DNA of 64,000 nucleotides from Paraburkholderia unamae (GTDB lineage: Bacteria > Pseudomonadota > Gammaproteobacteria > Burkholderiales > Burkholderiaceae): assembly GCF_003268775.1 (NCBI RefSeq), contig NZ_QLSU01000044.1, positions 1 to 64,000 of the forward strand, given 5' to 3'. Shown here piece after piece: positions 25,742 through 34,570 of the stretch. Each line of letters begins with the position of its first letter. Position 1 is the stretch's first letter. The notes beneath the pieces were generated by a model, which ran no database searches, was not told the origin of the DNA, and saw nothing but the letters and a program-made list of their open reading frames with translations. The translations under genes were made by a program, and so were the position numbers.

Positions 25742-28609
25742 ATGAGCGACAGCACGCTAGCGAAAAGCTTCGAGCCCCAGACTATCGAGGCCCAGTGGGG
25801 CCCCGAATGGGAGCGTCGAGGCTACGCCGCCGCGACCTTCGAGCCCGGCCGCAACAACTTCTCGATCCAGTTGCCGCCGCCCAACGTCACCGGCACGCTG
25901 CACATGGGGCACGCGTTCAACCAGACGATCATGGACGGCCTCGCGCGCTACCACCGCATGCTCGGCGACAACACGCTGTGGGTGCCGGGCACCGACCACG
26001 CGGGTATCGCCACGCAGATCGTGGTCGAGCGTCAGCTCGACGCGCAGAAGCTCTCGCGCCATGATCTCGGCCGCAAGAAGTTCGTCGAACGCGTGTGGGA
26101 ATGGAAGCAGAAGTCGGGCTCGACCATCACCGGTCAGGTGCGCCGCCTTGGCGCCTCGATCGACTGGTCGCGCGAATACTTCACGATGGACGACAAGATG
26201 TCGGCCGCCGTGCGCGACGTGTTCGTGACCCTCTATGAACAGGGCCTGATCTACCGCGGCAAGCGCCTCGTGAACTGGGACCCGGTGCTGCTCACCGCCG
26301 TCTCGGACCTCGAAGTGGCGAGCGAAGAAGAAAACGGCAACCTGTGGCACCTGCGCTACCCGCTCGCGGACGGCTCGGGCCACCTCACGGTCGCGACCAC
26401 GCGCCCGGAAACCATGCTCGGCGACACGGCCGTGATGGTCCACCCGGAAGACGAGCGCTATGCGCACCTGATCGGCAAGACCGTGAAGCTGCCGCTCGCG
26501 GACCGCGAGATCCCCATCATCGCCGACGACTACGTGGACCGCGAGTTCGGCACGGGCGTCGTGAAGGTCACGCCCGCGCACGACTTCAACGACTACCAGG
26601 TGGGCCTGCGCCACGGCCTGCCGATGATCGAGATCCTCACGCTCGACGCGAAGATCAACGACAACGCGCCCGAGAAGTATCGCGGCCTCGACCGCTTCGA
26701 AGCACGCAAGCACGTGGTCGCCGACTTCGAGGCGCTCGGCCTGCTGGACTCGGTGCAGCCGCACAAGCTGATGGTGCCGCGCGGCGACCGCACGGGCGTG
26801 GTGATCGAGCCGATGCTCACGGACCAGTGGTTCGTGGCCATGACGAAGCCCGCGCCCGAAGGCACCTTCAACCCCGGCAAGTCGATCACCGAAACCTCGC
26901 TCGACGTGGTGCGCAACGGCCAGATCAAGTTCGTGCCGGAAAACTGGAGCACGACCTACTACCAGTGGCTCGAGAACATCCAGGACTGGTGCATCTCGCG
27001 CCAGCTCTGGTGGGGCCACCAGATCCCGGCGTGGTACGGCGAAAACGGCGAGATCTTCGTCGCGAAGAGCGAAGAAGACGCACGCGCGCAGGCCGAAGCC
27101 AAGGGCTACACCGGCGCATTGAAGCGCGACGAAGACGTGCTCGACACGTGGTTCTCGTCGGCGCTCGTGCCGTTCTCGTCGCTCGGCTGGCCGGAGCAGA
27201 CGCCCGAACTGAAGGCCTTCCTGCCCTCCTCCGTGCTCGTGACGGGCTTCGACATCATCTTCTTCTGGGTGGCGCGCATGGTCATGATGACCACGCACTT
27301 CACCGGCAAGGTGCCGTTCGAGACGGTGTACGTGCACGGCCTCGTGCGCGACGCCGAAGGCCAGAAGATGTCGAAGAGCAAGGGCAACACGCTCGACCCG
27401 ATCGACATCGTCGACGGCATCGACCTCGAAACGCTGGTGGCCAAGCGCACCACGGGCCTCATGAACCCGAAGCAGGCCGCGACCATCGAAAAGAAGACGC
27501 GCAAGGAGTTCCCGGAAGGCATCGCCGCCTTCGGCACCGATGCGCTGCGCTTCACGATGGCTTCGATGGCCACGCTCGGCCGCAACGTGAACTTCGACCT
27601 CGCGCGCTGCGAGGGCTATCGCAACTTCTGCAACAAGCTGTGGAACGCCACGCGCTTCGTGCTGATGAACTGCGAAGGCCACGACTGCGGCTTCAGCAAG
27701 CCGGGCGCATGCCAGCCGGGCGATTGCGGCCCCGGCGGCTACACGGACTTCTCGCAGGCCGACCGCTGGATCGTTTCGCTCCTGCAACGCGTGGAAGCCG
27801 ACGTCGCGAAGGGCTTTGCGGACTATCGCTTCGACAACGTTGCCAACGCCATATACAAGTTCGTCTGGGACGAATACTGTGACTGGTATCTGGAACTGGC
27901 GAAGGTGCAGATCCAGACGGGTACGCCCGAGCAGCAGCGCGCCACGCGCCGCACGCTGCTGCGCGTGCTGGAAACGGTGCTGCGCCTCGCGCATCCGGTG
28001 ATTCCGTTCATCACCGAAGCGCTGTGGCAAAAGGTTGCGCCGCTCACCGACGCGTACCCCGAAGGCGCCGCGGAAGGCGAGGCATCGATCATGATGCAGC
28101 GTTACCCGGTGTCGGATGCGAAGAAAATCGACGAAGCCGCGGAACAGTGGACCGCCGACCTGAAGGCCGTGATCGACGCGTGCCGCAACCTGCGTGGCGA
28201 GATGGGCCTCTCGCCCGCCACGAAGGTGCCGCTGCTCGTGACGGGCAACGCTGAGCGCCTCGCGTCGTTCGCGCCCTATGCGCAAGCGCTCGCGAAGCTT
28301 TCGGAGGTCCAGATCATCGCCGACGAAGCCGCACTCGACGCCGCCTCGGCAGGCGCGCCGGTTGCTATCGTTGGGACGGACAAGCTGGTGCTGAAGGTGG
28401 AGATCGACGTCGCGGCCGAACGCGAACGCCTTTCGAAGGAAATCACCCGACTCACCAATGAGGTGACGAAGTGCAAGGCCAAGCTGGGAAATGACAGTTT
28501 TGTAGCAAAAGCGCCGCCGGCAGTCGTTGAGCAGGAGCAGAAAAGACTGGCAGAATACCAGGCAACGCTGGAGAAGCTGGCCGCGCAACTCGCGCGGTTG
28601 CCAGCCTGA
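25742..28609 (+). CDS. valS: Valine-tRNA ligase
   Basis: A 955-residue class I aminoacyl-tRNA synthetase that charges tRNA-Val and edits misactivated threonine. The HIGH motif is HMGH (residues 54-57, in PNVTGTLHMGHAF) and the KMSKS motif is residues 542-546. The CP1 editing domain sits between them (TTRPETMLGDTAVMVHPED). The C-terminal 70 residues are the coiled-coil arm (RLSKEITRLTNEVTKCKAKL). Near residue 644-667 there is a Cys-rich insertion (four Cys) where E. coli ValS is shorter. Confidence 0.97.
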   Translation: MSDSTLAKSFEPQTIEAQWGPEWERRGYAAATFEPGRNNFSIQLPPPNVTGTLHMGHAFNQTIMDGLARYHRMLGDNTLWVPGTDHAGIATQIVVERQLDAQKLSRHDLGRKKFVERVWEWKQKSGSTITGQVRRLGASIDWSREYFTMDDKMSAAVRDVFVTLYEQGLIYRGKRLVNWDPVLLTAVSDLEVASEEENGNLWHLRYPLADGSGHLTVATTRPETMLGDTAVMVHPEDERYAHLIGKTVKLPLADREIPIIADDYVDREFGTGVVKVTPAHDFNDYQVGLRHGLPMIEILTLDAKINDNAPEKYRGLDRFEARKHVVADFEALGLLDSVQPHKLMVPRGDRTGVVIEPMLTDQWFVAMTKPAPEGTFNPGKSITETSLDVVRNGQIKFVPENWSTTYYQWLENIQDWCISRQLWWGHQIPAWYGENGEIFVAKSEEDARAQAEAKGYTGALKRDEDVLDTWFSSALVPFSSLGWPEQTPELKAFLPSSVLVTGFDIIFFWVARMVMMTTHFTGKVPFETVYVHGLVRDAEGQKMSKSKGNTLDPIDIVDGIDLETLVAKRTTGLMNPKQAATIEKKTRKEFPEGIAAFGTDALRFTMASMATLGRNVNFDLARCEGYRNFCNKLWNATRFVLMNCEGHDCGFSKPGACQPGDCGPGGYTDFSQADRWIVSLLQRVEADVAKGFADYRFDNVANAIYKFVWDEYCDWYLELAKVQIQTGTPEQQRATRRTLLRVLETVLRLAHPVIPFITEALWQKVAPLTDAYPEGAAEGEASIMMQRYPVSDAKKIDEAAEQWTADLKAVIDACRNLRGEMGLSPATKVPLLVTGNAERLASFAPYAQALAKLSEVQIIADEAALDAASAGAPVAIVGTDKLVLKVEIDVAAERERLSKEITRLTNEVTKCKAKLGNDSFVAKAPPAVVEQEQKRLAEYQATLEKLAAQLARLPA

Positions 28610-28715
28610 GTTGCCGCTTCCAGCCATCGGCACACAAGGCTGAAACGCATGGCGCCGCACCCGCGGCGTCGTGCGAGCTCCACAGCACCAGAGCACCACG
28701 ACAGGGACTAAAGAC

Positions 28716-29597
28716 ATGCTGAAAGTGACAAAAGCGGTATTCCCGGTAGCGGGCCTAGGCACGCGCTTCCTTCCGGCCACGAAGGCAAGCCCGAAGGAAA
28801 TGCTGCCTGTCGTCGACAAGCCGCTCATCCAGTACGCGGTCGAAGAAGCCGTGGCCGCAGGCATCACCGAAATGATCTTCGTGACCGGGCGCAGCAAGCG
28901 TGCGATCGAGGACCATTTCGACAAGTCGTACGAGATCGAGGCCGAACTCGAAGCGCGCGGCAAGGAGAAGCTGCTCGAACTGGTGCGCAACATCAAGCCG
29001 AACAACGTCGACTGCTTCTACGTGCGCCAGCCCGAAGCGCTGGGCCTCGGCCACGCTGTGCTGTGCGCGGAAAAGCTCGTGGGCGACAACCCGTTCGCCG
29101 TGATTCTCGCGGACGACCTGCTCTACGGCACCCCGCCCGTCATGCAGCAGATGGTCGAGGTGTTCGATCACTACCACAGCTCGGTGCTGGGCGTGGAAGA
29201 GATCCCGCCCTCGGAAACGCGCTCGTACGGCATCGTCGACGGCAAGGAATGGGAAGACTCGATCGTCAAGCTCTCGGGCATCGTCGAAAAGCCGGCGCCC
29301 GAAGTCGCGCCGTCGAACCTGGGCGTGGTCGGCCGCTATGTGCTCAAGCCGCGCATTTTCGACCACCTGCGCTCGATCAAGCCGGGCGCGGGCGGCGAAC
29401 TCCAGCTCACCGACGCCATCCAGTCGCTGCTCGCCGATGAACAAGTGCTCGCGTACAAGTACCACGGCACGCGCTTCGACTGCGGCAGCAAGCTCGGGTA
29501 TCTGAAGGCGACGGTCGAATTCGCGCTGCGTCACCCGGAAGTCGGCGCCGATTTCGAAGAGTATCTGCGTACGCGCAAGCCGGTGCTGGAAGGCTAG
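28716..29597 (+). CDS. galU: UTP-glucose-1-phosphate uridylyltransferase
   Basis: A 293-residue nucleotidyltransferase making UDP-glucose for lipopolysaccharide, exopolysaccharide and trehalose pathways. It has the signature GLGTRFLPATKASPKEMLP at residue 13, the UTP/metal Asp in AVILADDLL and the sugar-binding region GIVEKPAPE. The start at 28716 (MLKVTKAVFPVAGLG) fits the family exactly; an ATG at 28671 would add 15 unrelated residues. It ends 40 bases before a strong bidirectional terminator. Confidence 0.95.
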   Translation: MLKVTKAVFPVAGLGTRFLPATKASPKEMLPVVDKPLIQYAVEEAVAAGITEMIFVTGRSKRAIEDHFDKSYEIEAELEARGKEKLLELVRNIKPNNVDCFYVRQPEALGLGHAVLCAEKLVGDNPFAVILADDLLYGTPPVMQQMVEVFDHYHSSVLGVEEIPPSETRSYGIVDGKEWEDSIVKLSGIVEKPAPEVAPSNLGVVGRYVLKPRIFDHLRSIKPGAGGELQLTDAIQSLLADEQVLAYKYHGTRFDCGSKLGYLKATVEFALRHPEVGADFEEYLRTRKPVLEG

Positions 29598-29638
29598 GCG
29601 CCCCCGGCCAGGACGGCATCGCTGCGCTTCGCGCAAAC

Positions 29639-29684
29639 AAAAATGGCCCGCATGAGTTTTCACACTCATGCGGGCCATTTTTCT
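29639..29684. terminator. Bidirectional terminator between galU and tusA
   Basis: A perfect 16-bp stem, AAATGGCCCGCATGAG against CTCATGCGGGCCATTT, around an 8-base loop, with A- and T-runs on the two sides. Confidence 0.92.
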
Positions 29685-29698
29685 ATCGGCTGCGGCGT

Positions 29699-29932
29699 TT
29701 AGCGGCGGCGCATCAGAAACACGAACGTCTTGTCCTGCTGCGAGCTTTCCACGATCTCGTTGCCCGTTTGCCTGGCGAACGCGGCGAAATCGCGCTGCGA
29801 GCCGGGATCGGTCGCGAGGACCTTGAGAATCTGGCCGCTTTCCATGTCGGCGAGCGCCTTCTTGGCGCGCAGGATCGGCAGCGGGCAGTTCAGCCCGCGT
29901 GCATCCACTTCCTTGTGAACCTGAATCTGCAT
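29699..29932 (-). CDS. TusA/SirA-family sulfur carrier protein
   Basis: A 77-residue protein of the TusA fold. The conserved Cys lies in LNCPLPILRAKKAL, which carries persulfide sulfur in tRNA 2-thiouridine synthesis and sulfur trafficking. The ATG at 29932 gives the normal TusA length; the frame stays open upstream but has no family sequence there. No tusBCD partners are near, as in most betaproteobacteria. It converges with galU. Confidence 0.88.
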   Translation of the reverse strand: MQIQVHKEVDARGLNCPLPILRAKKALADMESGQILKVLATDPGSQRDFAAFARQTGNEIVESSQQDKTFVFLMRRR

Positions 29933-30044
29933 CGGGGTTGGATCCTTCGGTGGCGCACCGTCGCGGCGTGAGACGGCGCTGGCAATAGCGTCGATTTTAC
30001 CGCAGCCACGCCAGACGCCGCTTGGCCTCCGATCACGGCACGGC

Positions 30045-31100
30045 TCACAGCGTGACCGCCGCCCCCGTGTGCAGCGATTCGCGCAGCGCCTGGCCGATGC
30101 GCGTGGCCTCCAGCGCGTCGTCCAGTGTCGCGCCAAGGCTCTCGTTTTCCGCGGCACCCGCCTTGCGCGCCGCGACTTCCGCGACGAACGCCTGCGCCTC
30201 GATCAGGAACGCCTCTTCGAAGCGGTCGAAGAACGTCGGCGTGCATTCGCTGCGCACGCCCGTCGCGTCATAGACATCGACGCGATTCGCGCGCGGGATG
30301 CGCCCGATCGCCAGCGCCCCCGCCGTGCCGATCACCTCGCTCGACGTATCGTTGCCGTGCGCCATTGTGCGCGAGGCGTAGAACATCGCAAGACGCCCGC
30401 CCTCGAATTCGCAGATCGCCACGCCGTTGTCCACGTCGCCCGCTTCGCGCAGGCCCTCGTGCAACGCGATCGCGCCCGCCGCATAGACGCGCGTCGCGCG
30501 CGGCTTGCCGAGCAGCCAGCGCGCGACGTCGATGTCGTGCACCGTGCAGTCGAGGAAGATGCCGCCCGAGGTGGGCGCGAAGCGCACGAAGAAGCCTTCG
30601 GGATCGTTCAGGTCGCAGGTCTGCGAGCGCACGAGAAAAGGCCTGCCGATCGCCCCGGCGTGCACTTTTGCATAGGCATCCTGATAACTCGGGTCGAAGC
30701 GGCGCATGAACCCGATGGTCACCTGCCTGTCGGGATGACGACGCGCCACATTCACGACGCGCTCGCATTCGGCCACGTCGAGCGAAAGCGGCTTTTCGCA
30801 GAACACGTGCTTGCCCGCTTCGAGCGCCTGCACGATCTGCCCGGCGTGCAGCGCCGAAGGTGTCACGAGCCACACCGCATCGACCGATTGATCCGCCAGC
30901 AGGTCGGCGTAATCGCCATACAGGCGCGCAGCGGGCAGCGCCTCGCGCGCCCACGCGAGATCCGCATCGAGCGGACTGCACGCCGCGGCGAGCGTCGCCC
31001 CCGGCACGCGATACGCCAGGTTCTGCGCATGCCGCCGCCCCAGCCTTCCGAGTCCCGCCACGCCCACGCGCAATGGCCGGGCACGATCGATTGCCTGCAT
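30045..31100 (-). CDS. Gfo/Idh/MocA oxidoreductase, second inositol-type dehydrogenase
   Basis: A 351-residue NAD(P)-dependent dehydrogenase. The Rossmann motif GVAGLGRLGRRHA is N-terminal, the active-site lysine is in FCEKPLSLD (EKP motif), and the HDIDVARWL segment carries the catalytic His and Asp. Its position downstream of iolG on the same strand suggests a stereoisomer-specific role, for example scyllo-inositol, or a 2-keto-myo-inositol epimerising step, but sequence alone cannot decide. GAGGAG precedes the ATG. The gap to iolG is 47 bases. Confidence 0.8.
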   Translation of the reverse strand: MQAIDRARPLRVGVAGLGRLGRRHAQNLAYRVPGATLAAACSPLDADLAWAREALPAARLYGDYADLLADQSVDAVWLVTPSALHAGQIVQALEAGKHVFCEKPLSLDVAECERVVNVARRHPDRQVTIGFMRRFDPSYQDAYAKVHAGAIGRPFLVRSQTCDLNDPEGFFVRFAPTSGGIFLDCTVHDIDVARWLLGKPRATRVYAAGAIALHEGLREAGDVDNGVAICEFEGGRLAMFYASRTMAHGNDTSSEVIGTAGALAIGRIPRANRVDVYDATGVRSECTPTFFDRFEEAFLIEAQAFVAEVAARKAGAAENESLGATLDDALEATRIGQALRESLHTGAAVTL

Positions 31101-31147
31101 CCTTGCTCTCCTCGCTTGATCTCAGCTTGATATGCGCCTGGTCCGGT

Positions 31148-32170
31148 TCAGTCGCCCAGCGTCACCACACGGCCCTCGCGCCACGACACCGAGGCGGCCT
31201 CGGCCAGTTCGAGCGCTTTCAGGCCGTCGGCAACCGAGGTGCGCACGGGCACGCCCTGCGTCACCGCTTCGTGGAAATGCGCCATCTCGCGCGCATATGC
31301 GGCGCGGTAACGTTCGAGAAAGAACGCCTCGGGCACGTCCTGCGCCACGGCAGTCTTCGACCACGCCACCACTTCGGTCGGCTTCATGTTGCCCGCCTGG
31401 AGCATGCCTTCGCTGCCGAGCACTTCGAAGCGCTGGTCGTAGCCATAGGCCGCGCGCCGCGCCGTGTTGATCTGGCATAGCCGGCCGCGCTTCGTGCGGA
31501 TCGTCACCGCTGTCGAATCGATGTCGCCCGCATCGGCAATCGCGGGATCGGACAGGCAACTGCCCGTCGCGTGCACGCTCACCGCTTCATCGTCGAGTAT
31601 CCAGCGGAAGATGTCGAAGTCGTGGATCAGCATGTCCTTGAAGATGCCGCCCGAGTGCTTGATGTATTCCACCGGCGGCGCGCCCGGATCGCGGCTCGTC
31701 ACGATCAGCATTTCCGGCGTGCCGATCTCGCCCGCGTCGAGACGCGTCTTGAGCGCGGCGAAGGTCGGATCGTAGCGGCGCTGAAAGCCGATCATGGCGA
31801 CCACGCCCGCGCGCTGCACCGCTTGCGCGCAGGCGCGGGCGCGCTCGATGGTCAGATCGACGGGCTTTTCGCAGAAGATATGCTTGCCCGCCGCAGCCGA
31901 CTTGAGAATCAGTTCGGAGTGCGTATCGGTGCTGGAGCAGATTACCGTGGCGCCGATCGAGGCGTCGCCGAACGCCGCCTCCACGTCGGCGACCTGCGCA
32001 CCGTGCTGCGCGGCGAGCGCGGCGGCGGCTTCGCGATTCACGTCGATCACGTACTTCAGGCGCACGCCCGGCTGGCGCGCGAGATTCGCCGCATGAATGC
32101 GGCCGATGCGCCCCGCGCCGAACACCGCCACATCCAACGTTTTCGCGGCTCCGCTTGCTGCACTAGTCAT
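31148..32170 (-). CDS. iolG: Inositol 2-dehydrogenase
   Basis: A 340-residue Gfo/Idh/MocA dehydrogenase that oxidises myo-inositol to scyllo-inosose with NAD+, the first step of inositol breakdown. It has the NAD loop FGAGRIGRIHAAN, the EKP motif in FCEKPVDLT and the catalytic KDMLIHDFDIFRW segment. I chose ATG 32170, with GGAGG 5 bases upstream; an ATG at 32230 would extend far into the regulator gene. It overlaps the RpiR-type regulator gene by 8 bases, so both are on one transcript. Confidence 0.9.
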   Translation of the reverse strand: MTSAASGAAKTLDVAVFGAGRIGRIHAANLARQPGVRLKYVIDVNREAAAALAAQHGAQVADVEAAFGDASIGATVICSSTDTHSELILKSAAAGKHIFCEKPVDLTIERARACAQAVQRAGVVAMIGFQRRYDPTFAALKTRLDAGEIGTPEMLIVTSRDPGAPPVEYIKHSGGIFKDMLIHDFDIFRWILDDEAVSVHATGSCLSDPAIADAGDIDSTAVTIRTKRGRLCQINTARRAAYGYDQRFEVLGSEGMLQAGNMKPTEVVAWSKTAVAQDVPEAFFLERYRAAYAREMAHFHEAVTQGVPVRTSVADGLKALELAEAASVSWREGRVVTLGD

Positions 32171-33053
32171 CGTATCCTCCGGTGTCGGTCGATTCTTCCA
32201 CGTTGAGTTCGAGCCGGTACGCAAGCGCAATGAAGAGCGCCTGGCACAGGCAGAAGGTGCTGGTGAGCGAGCGGAACGCGAACGCGCTCCCCTCCTTCAC
32301 ATAGAGTTGCGCGTTCGCGTGGCGCGCGAGCGGCGAAAGCTGGCTGTCGGTGATGACGATGGTTTTGGCGTGATGCTGCTGTGCCACGCGCAGGCAGTAC
32401 TGCGTTTCCTTGCCGTACGGCGCGAAGCTGATGGCGATCACCACGTCGCCCTTTTTCACGCTGCGAATCTGCTCGTGGTACATGCCGCCCAGACCCGAGA
32501 CGAGATGCACGCGCTTTCTCGTGTGCTGGAGCGCGTACACGATATAGCTCGCCACCGGAAACGAGCGGCGCACGCCGATCACGTAGATGTTGTCCGCCTG
32601 CTCCAGCATCTTCACGGCTTCGTCGAACTGCGCGCCGTCGAGGCCCGCTTCGAGTTCGTCGAGGCCGCTGCGGCACGCGCCGATGAATTCGCGCGCCACG
32701 GCGCCGCCCAATTCGGGGCTCGCCTCGCCTTCCTTGGCGTCGATCAGTTGCCGAATGCGCTGCTGGTAGCTCGTGGCCGAGGCGCCCTGCCCCGCATAGG
32801 CCTGCCGGAACACGGCCTGGAGATCGGAAAAGCCCGAGAAGCCGAAGCGCTGCGCGAAGCGCACCACCGCCGACGGATGCACGCCGCAACTCGCCGCGAT
32901 GTCGCTCGTGCGATCCATCATCACGCTCGCGCGGTGCTGCTCGATGTAGGTTGCGATGCTTTTCAGCTGACGCGGCAACGCCTCGTAATCCTGCGCGATG
33001 CGCTGCATCAATTCGTCTACGCCCGCTACGGCGTCGGTTGTGTCATCCGCCAT
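32163..33053 (-). CDS. RpiR-family regulator of the inositol locus
   Basis: A 296-residue regulator with an N-terminal helix-turn-helix (residues 20-80, TSDIAASCGVHPSAVVRFAQ) and a C-terminal SIS sugar-phosphate-binding domain (about 130-270, NIYVIGVRRSFPVASYIVYA). RpiR proteins in inositol loci usually repress and respond to an inositol-derived phosphate. It is divergent from the transport and catabolic operon, and candidate operators lie in the shared 268-base gap. GGAAAA precedes the ATG. Confidence 0.9.
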   Translation of the reverse strand: MADDTTDAVAGVDELMQRIAQDYEALPRQLKSIATYIEQHRASVMMDRTSDIAASCGVHPSAVVRFAQRFGFSGFSDLQAVFRQAYAGQGASATSYQQRIRQLIDAKEGEASPELGGAVAREFIGACRSGLDELEAGLDGAQFDEAVKMLEQADNIYVIGVRRSFPVASYIVYALQHTRKRVHLVSGLGGMYHEQIRSVKKGDVVIAISFAPYGKETQYCLRVAQQHHAKTIVITDSQLSPLARHANAQLYVKEGSAFAFRSLTSTFCLCQALFIALAYRLELNVEESTDTGGYDD

Positions 33054-33154
33054 GATTGTTTTCCTTGGCTATTTGTCGCACTGCCGCAAAGCCTTGCCTG
33101 GCCTCGATTCCACGGCATGCCGACGGAGCCGATTATAGGCAGCGTCACACACGA

Positions 33155-33199
33155 ATGGAACAGATTTTCCATTTTTATTTGCAATGAAATTTTCGTTGC
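33155..33199. promoter_or_regulatory. Two imperfect palindromes, candidate operators for the RpiR regulator
   Basis: ATGGAA-N6-TTCCAT (33155-33172) and GCAATGAAA-T-TTTCGTTGC (33181-33199, one mismatch) lie in an AT-rich island of the divergent gap. Both have the GAA...TTC core. The second overlaps the -35 of the predicted transport-operon promoter, fitting repression. Assignment to the regulator is inferred. Confidence 0.6.
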
Positions 33200-33224
33200 A
33201 AGTCGCGAGGCGATGTCCTACTCT
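33196..33224 (+). promoter_or_regulatory. Predicted sigma-70 promoter of the inositol transport/catabolism operon
   Basis: TTGCAA (-35, 33196-33201) and TACTCT (-10, 33219-33224) are 17 bases apart, giving a start near 33231 and a leader of about 90 bases. Confidence 0.5.
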
Positions 33225-33321
33225 TGTCGATGAGCGAGGCAGCAAACGCAGCGCTTCGCGACACAGCGCGGCTGCGACGCTCACCCCAAGAACGAACGAC
33301 AGACCGAGAAAGGTGGAGACA

Positions 33322-34383
33322 ATGACTCAACGCAAGGGCAAGACCATGCTCCGAAGGTTGGCCGCAGCGCTCGCGCTGGCAGCGGGACTGACAGGTGCGA
33401 GCGTCCTGGCCGCGCAAACGGCGCAAGCCGCCGACGCGCATTTCGTGCTCATCAGCCACGCGCCCGATTCCGACTCGTGGTGGAACACGATCAAGAACGC
33501 CATCAAGCAGGCCGACGAAGACTGGAACGTCGAGACCGACTACCGCAATCCGCCCAACGGCGACATCGCCGACATGTCGCGTCTGATCGAACAGGCCGCC
33601 GCGCGCAACTACGACGGCGTGATCGTCACCATTGCCGACTACGACGTGCTCAAGAGTTCCATCGGCAAGGTCACGGAAAAGAAGATCCCGCTCGTCACCA
33701 TCAACTCGGGCACCGAGGAGCAGAGCGCGAAACTCGGCGCGATCATGCACGTCGGCCAGCCTGAATATGTAGCGGGCAAGGCCGCGGGCGAAAAGGCCAA
33801 AGCGGCGGGCGTGAAGTCCTTCCTGTGCGTGAATCACTTCGCCACCAACGCCGTGTCGTTCGAACGCTGCCGCGGCTTTGCCGATGCGCTCGGCGTGGAC
33901 TACAAGTCCTCCACGATCGACTCCGGCCAGGACCCGACCGAAATCCAGTCGAAGGTGAGCGCGTATCTGCGCAACCACCCGAACACGGGCGCCATTCTCA
34001 CGCTCGGCCCGGTGCCGGCGGCGGCCGCGCTCAAGGCGGTCGAACAGATGGGCCTCGCCGGCAAGATCTACTTCTGCACGTTCGACTTCTCGGACGACAT
34101 CGCGAAGGCGATCCGCGCGGGCACCATCCAGTTCGCGATCGACCAGCAGCCGTACTTGCAGGGCTATATCCCCGTGGCCGTGCTCGCGATCGTGAAGAAG
34201 GAGCACACCACGGACCCGCAGAAGATCCGCCAGATTCTCGAAGCGAATCCGAAGTTCAAGCAGCGCCTCGAAACCTATGGCCTGCAACCGTCGTACGGTC
34301 CCAAGAATATCCGCTCGGGCCCGGGTTTCATCACCAAGGAAAATCTCGACAAGGTCGTGAAGTACGCAGGTCAGTACCGCTAA
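33322..34383 (+). CDS. Sugar ABC transporter periplasmic binding protein (inositol locus)
   Basis: A 353-residue type I periplasmic binding protein of the ribose/galactose family (Peripla_BP_4). A signal peptide covers about residues 1-37 with an AQA cleavage site before ADAHFVLISH. The domain core has PLVTINSGTEEQSAKLGAIM and the hinge segment DQQPYLQGYIPV typical of sugar and cyclitol binders. Its operon with permease, ATPase and iol genes makes myo-inositol the likely ligand. I took the ATG at 33322, behind GGTGGAG; the frame extends upstream without a signal peptide. Confidence 0.88.
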   Translation: MTQRKGKTMLRRLAAALALAAGLTGASVLAAQTAQAADAHFVLISHAPDSDSWWNTIKNAIKQADEDWNVETDYRNPPNGDIADMSRLIEQAAARNYDGVIVTIADYDVLKSSIGKVTEKKIPLVTINSGTEEQSAKLGAIMHVGQPEYVAGKAAGEKAKAAGVKSFLCVNHFATNAVSFERCRGFADALGVDYKSSTIDSGQDPTEIQSKVSAYLRNHPNTGAILTLGPVPAAAALKAVEQMGLAGKIYFCTFDFSDDIAKAIRAGTIQFAIDQQPYLQGYIPVAVLAIVKKEHTTDPQKIRQILEANPKFKQRLETYGLQPSYGPKNIRSGPGFITKENLDKVVKYAGQYR

Positions 34384-34570
34384 GCGTTTTTCGTCAGCCA
34401 CGCGCGGCGGCGGCTAGCATCTTCCGATGCCCATCGCCTCTCGCCAGCCTCGCCGCGCGCCATTCACCGTGTTGCTTCTACTGCAAGGCAGTCGCTTGCA
34501 GGGGATGCGCTCGGGTATTTGAGCCAAAGCAGGTGCAACTGCGCCTCATACGGCCGAAACAGGAGACATC

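Noticed and set aside
25757..29005. A 1082-residue open frame antisense to valS and galU
   Set aside because: Long antisense frames are common in GC-rich DNA. It has no family features, is full of His/Arg/Ala, and overlaps two certain genes.
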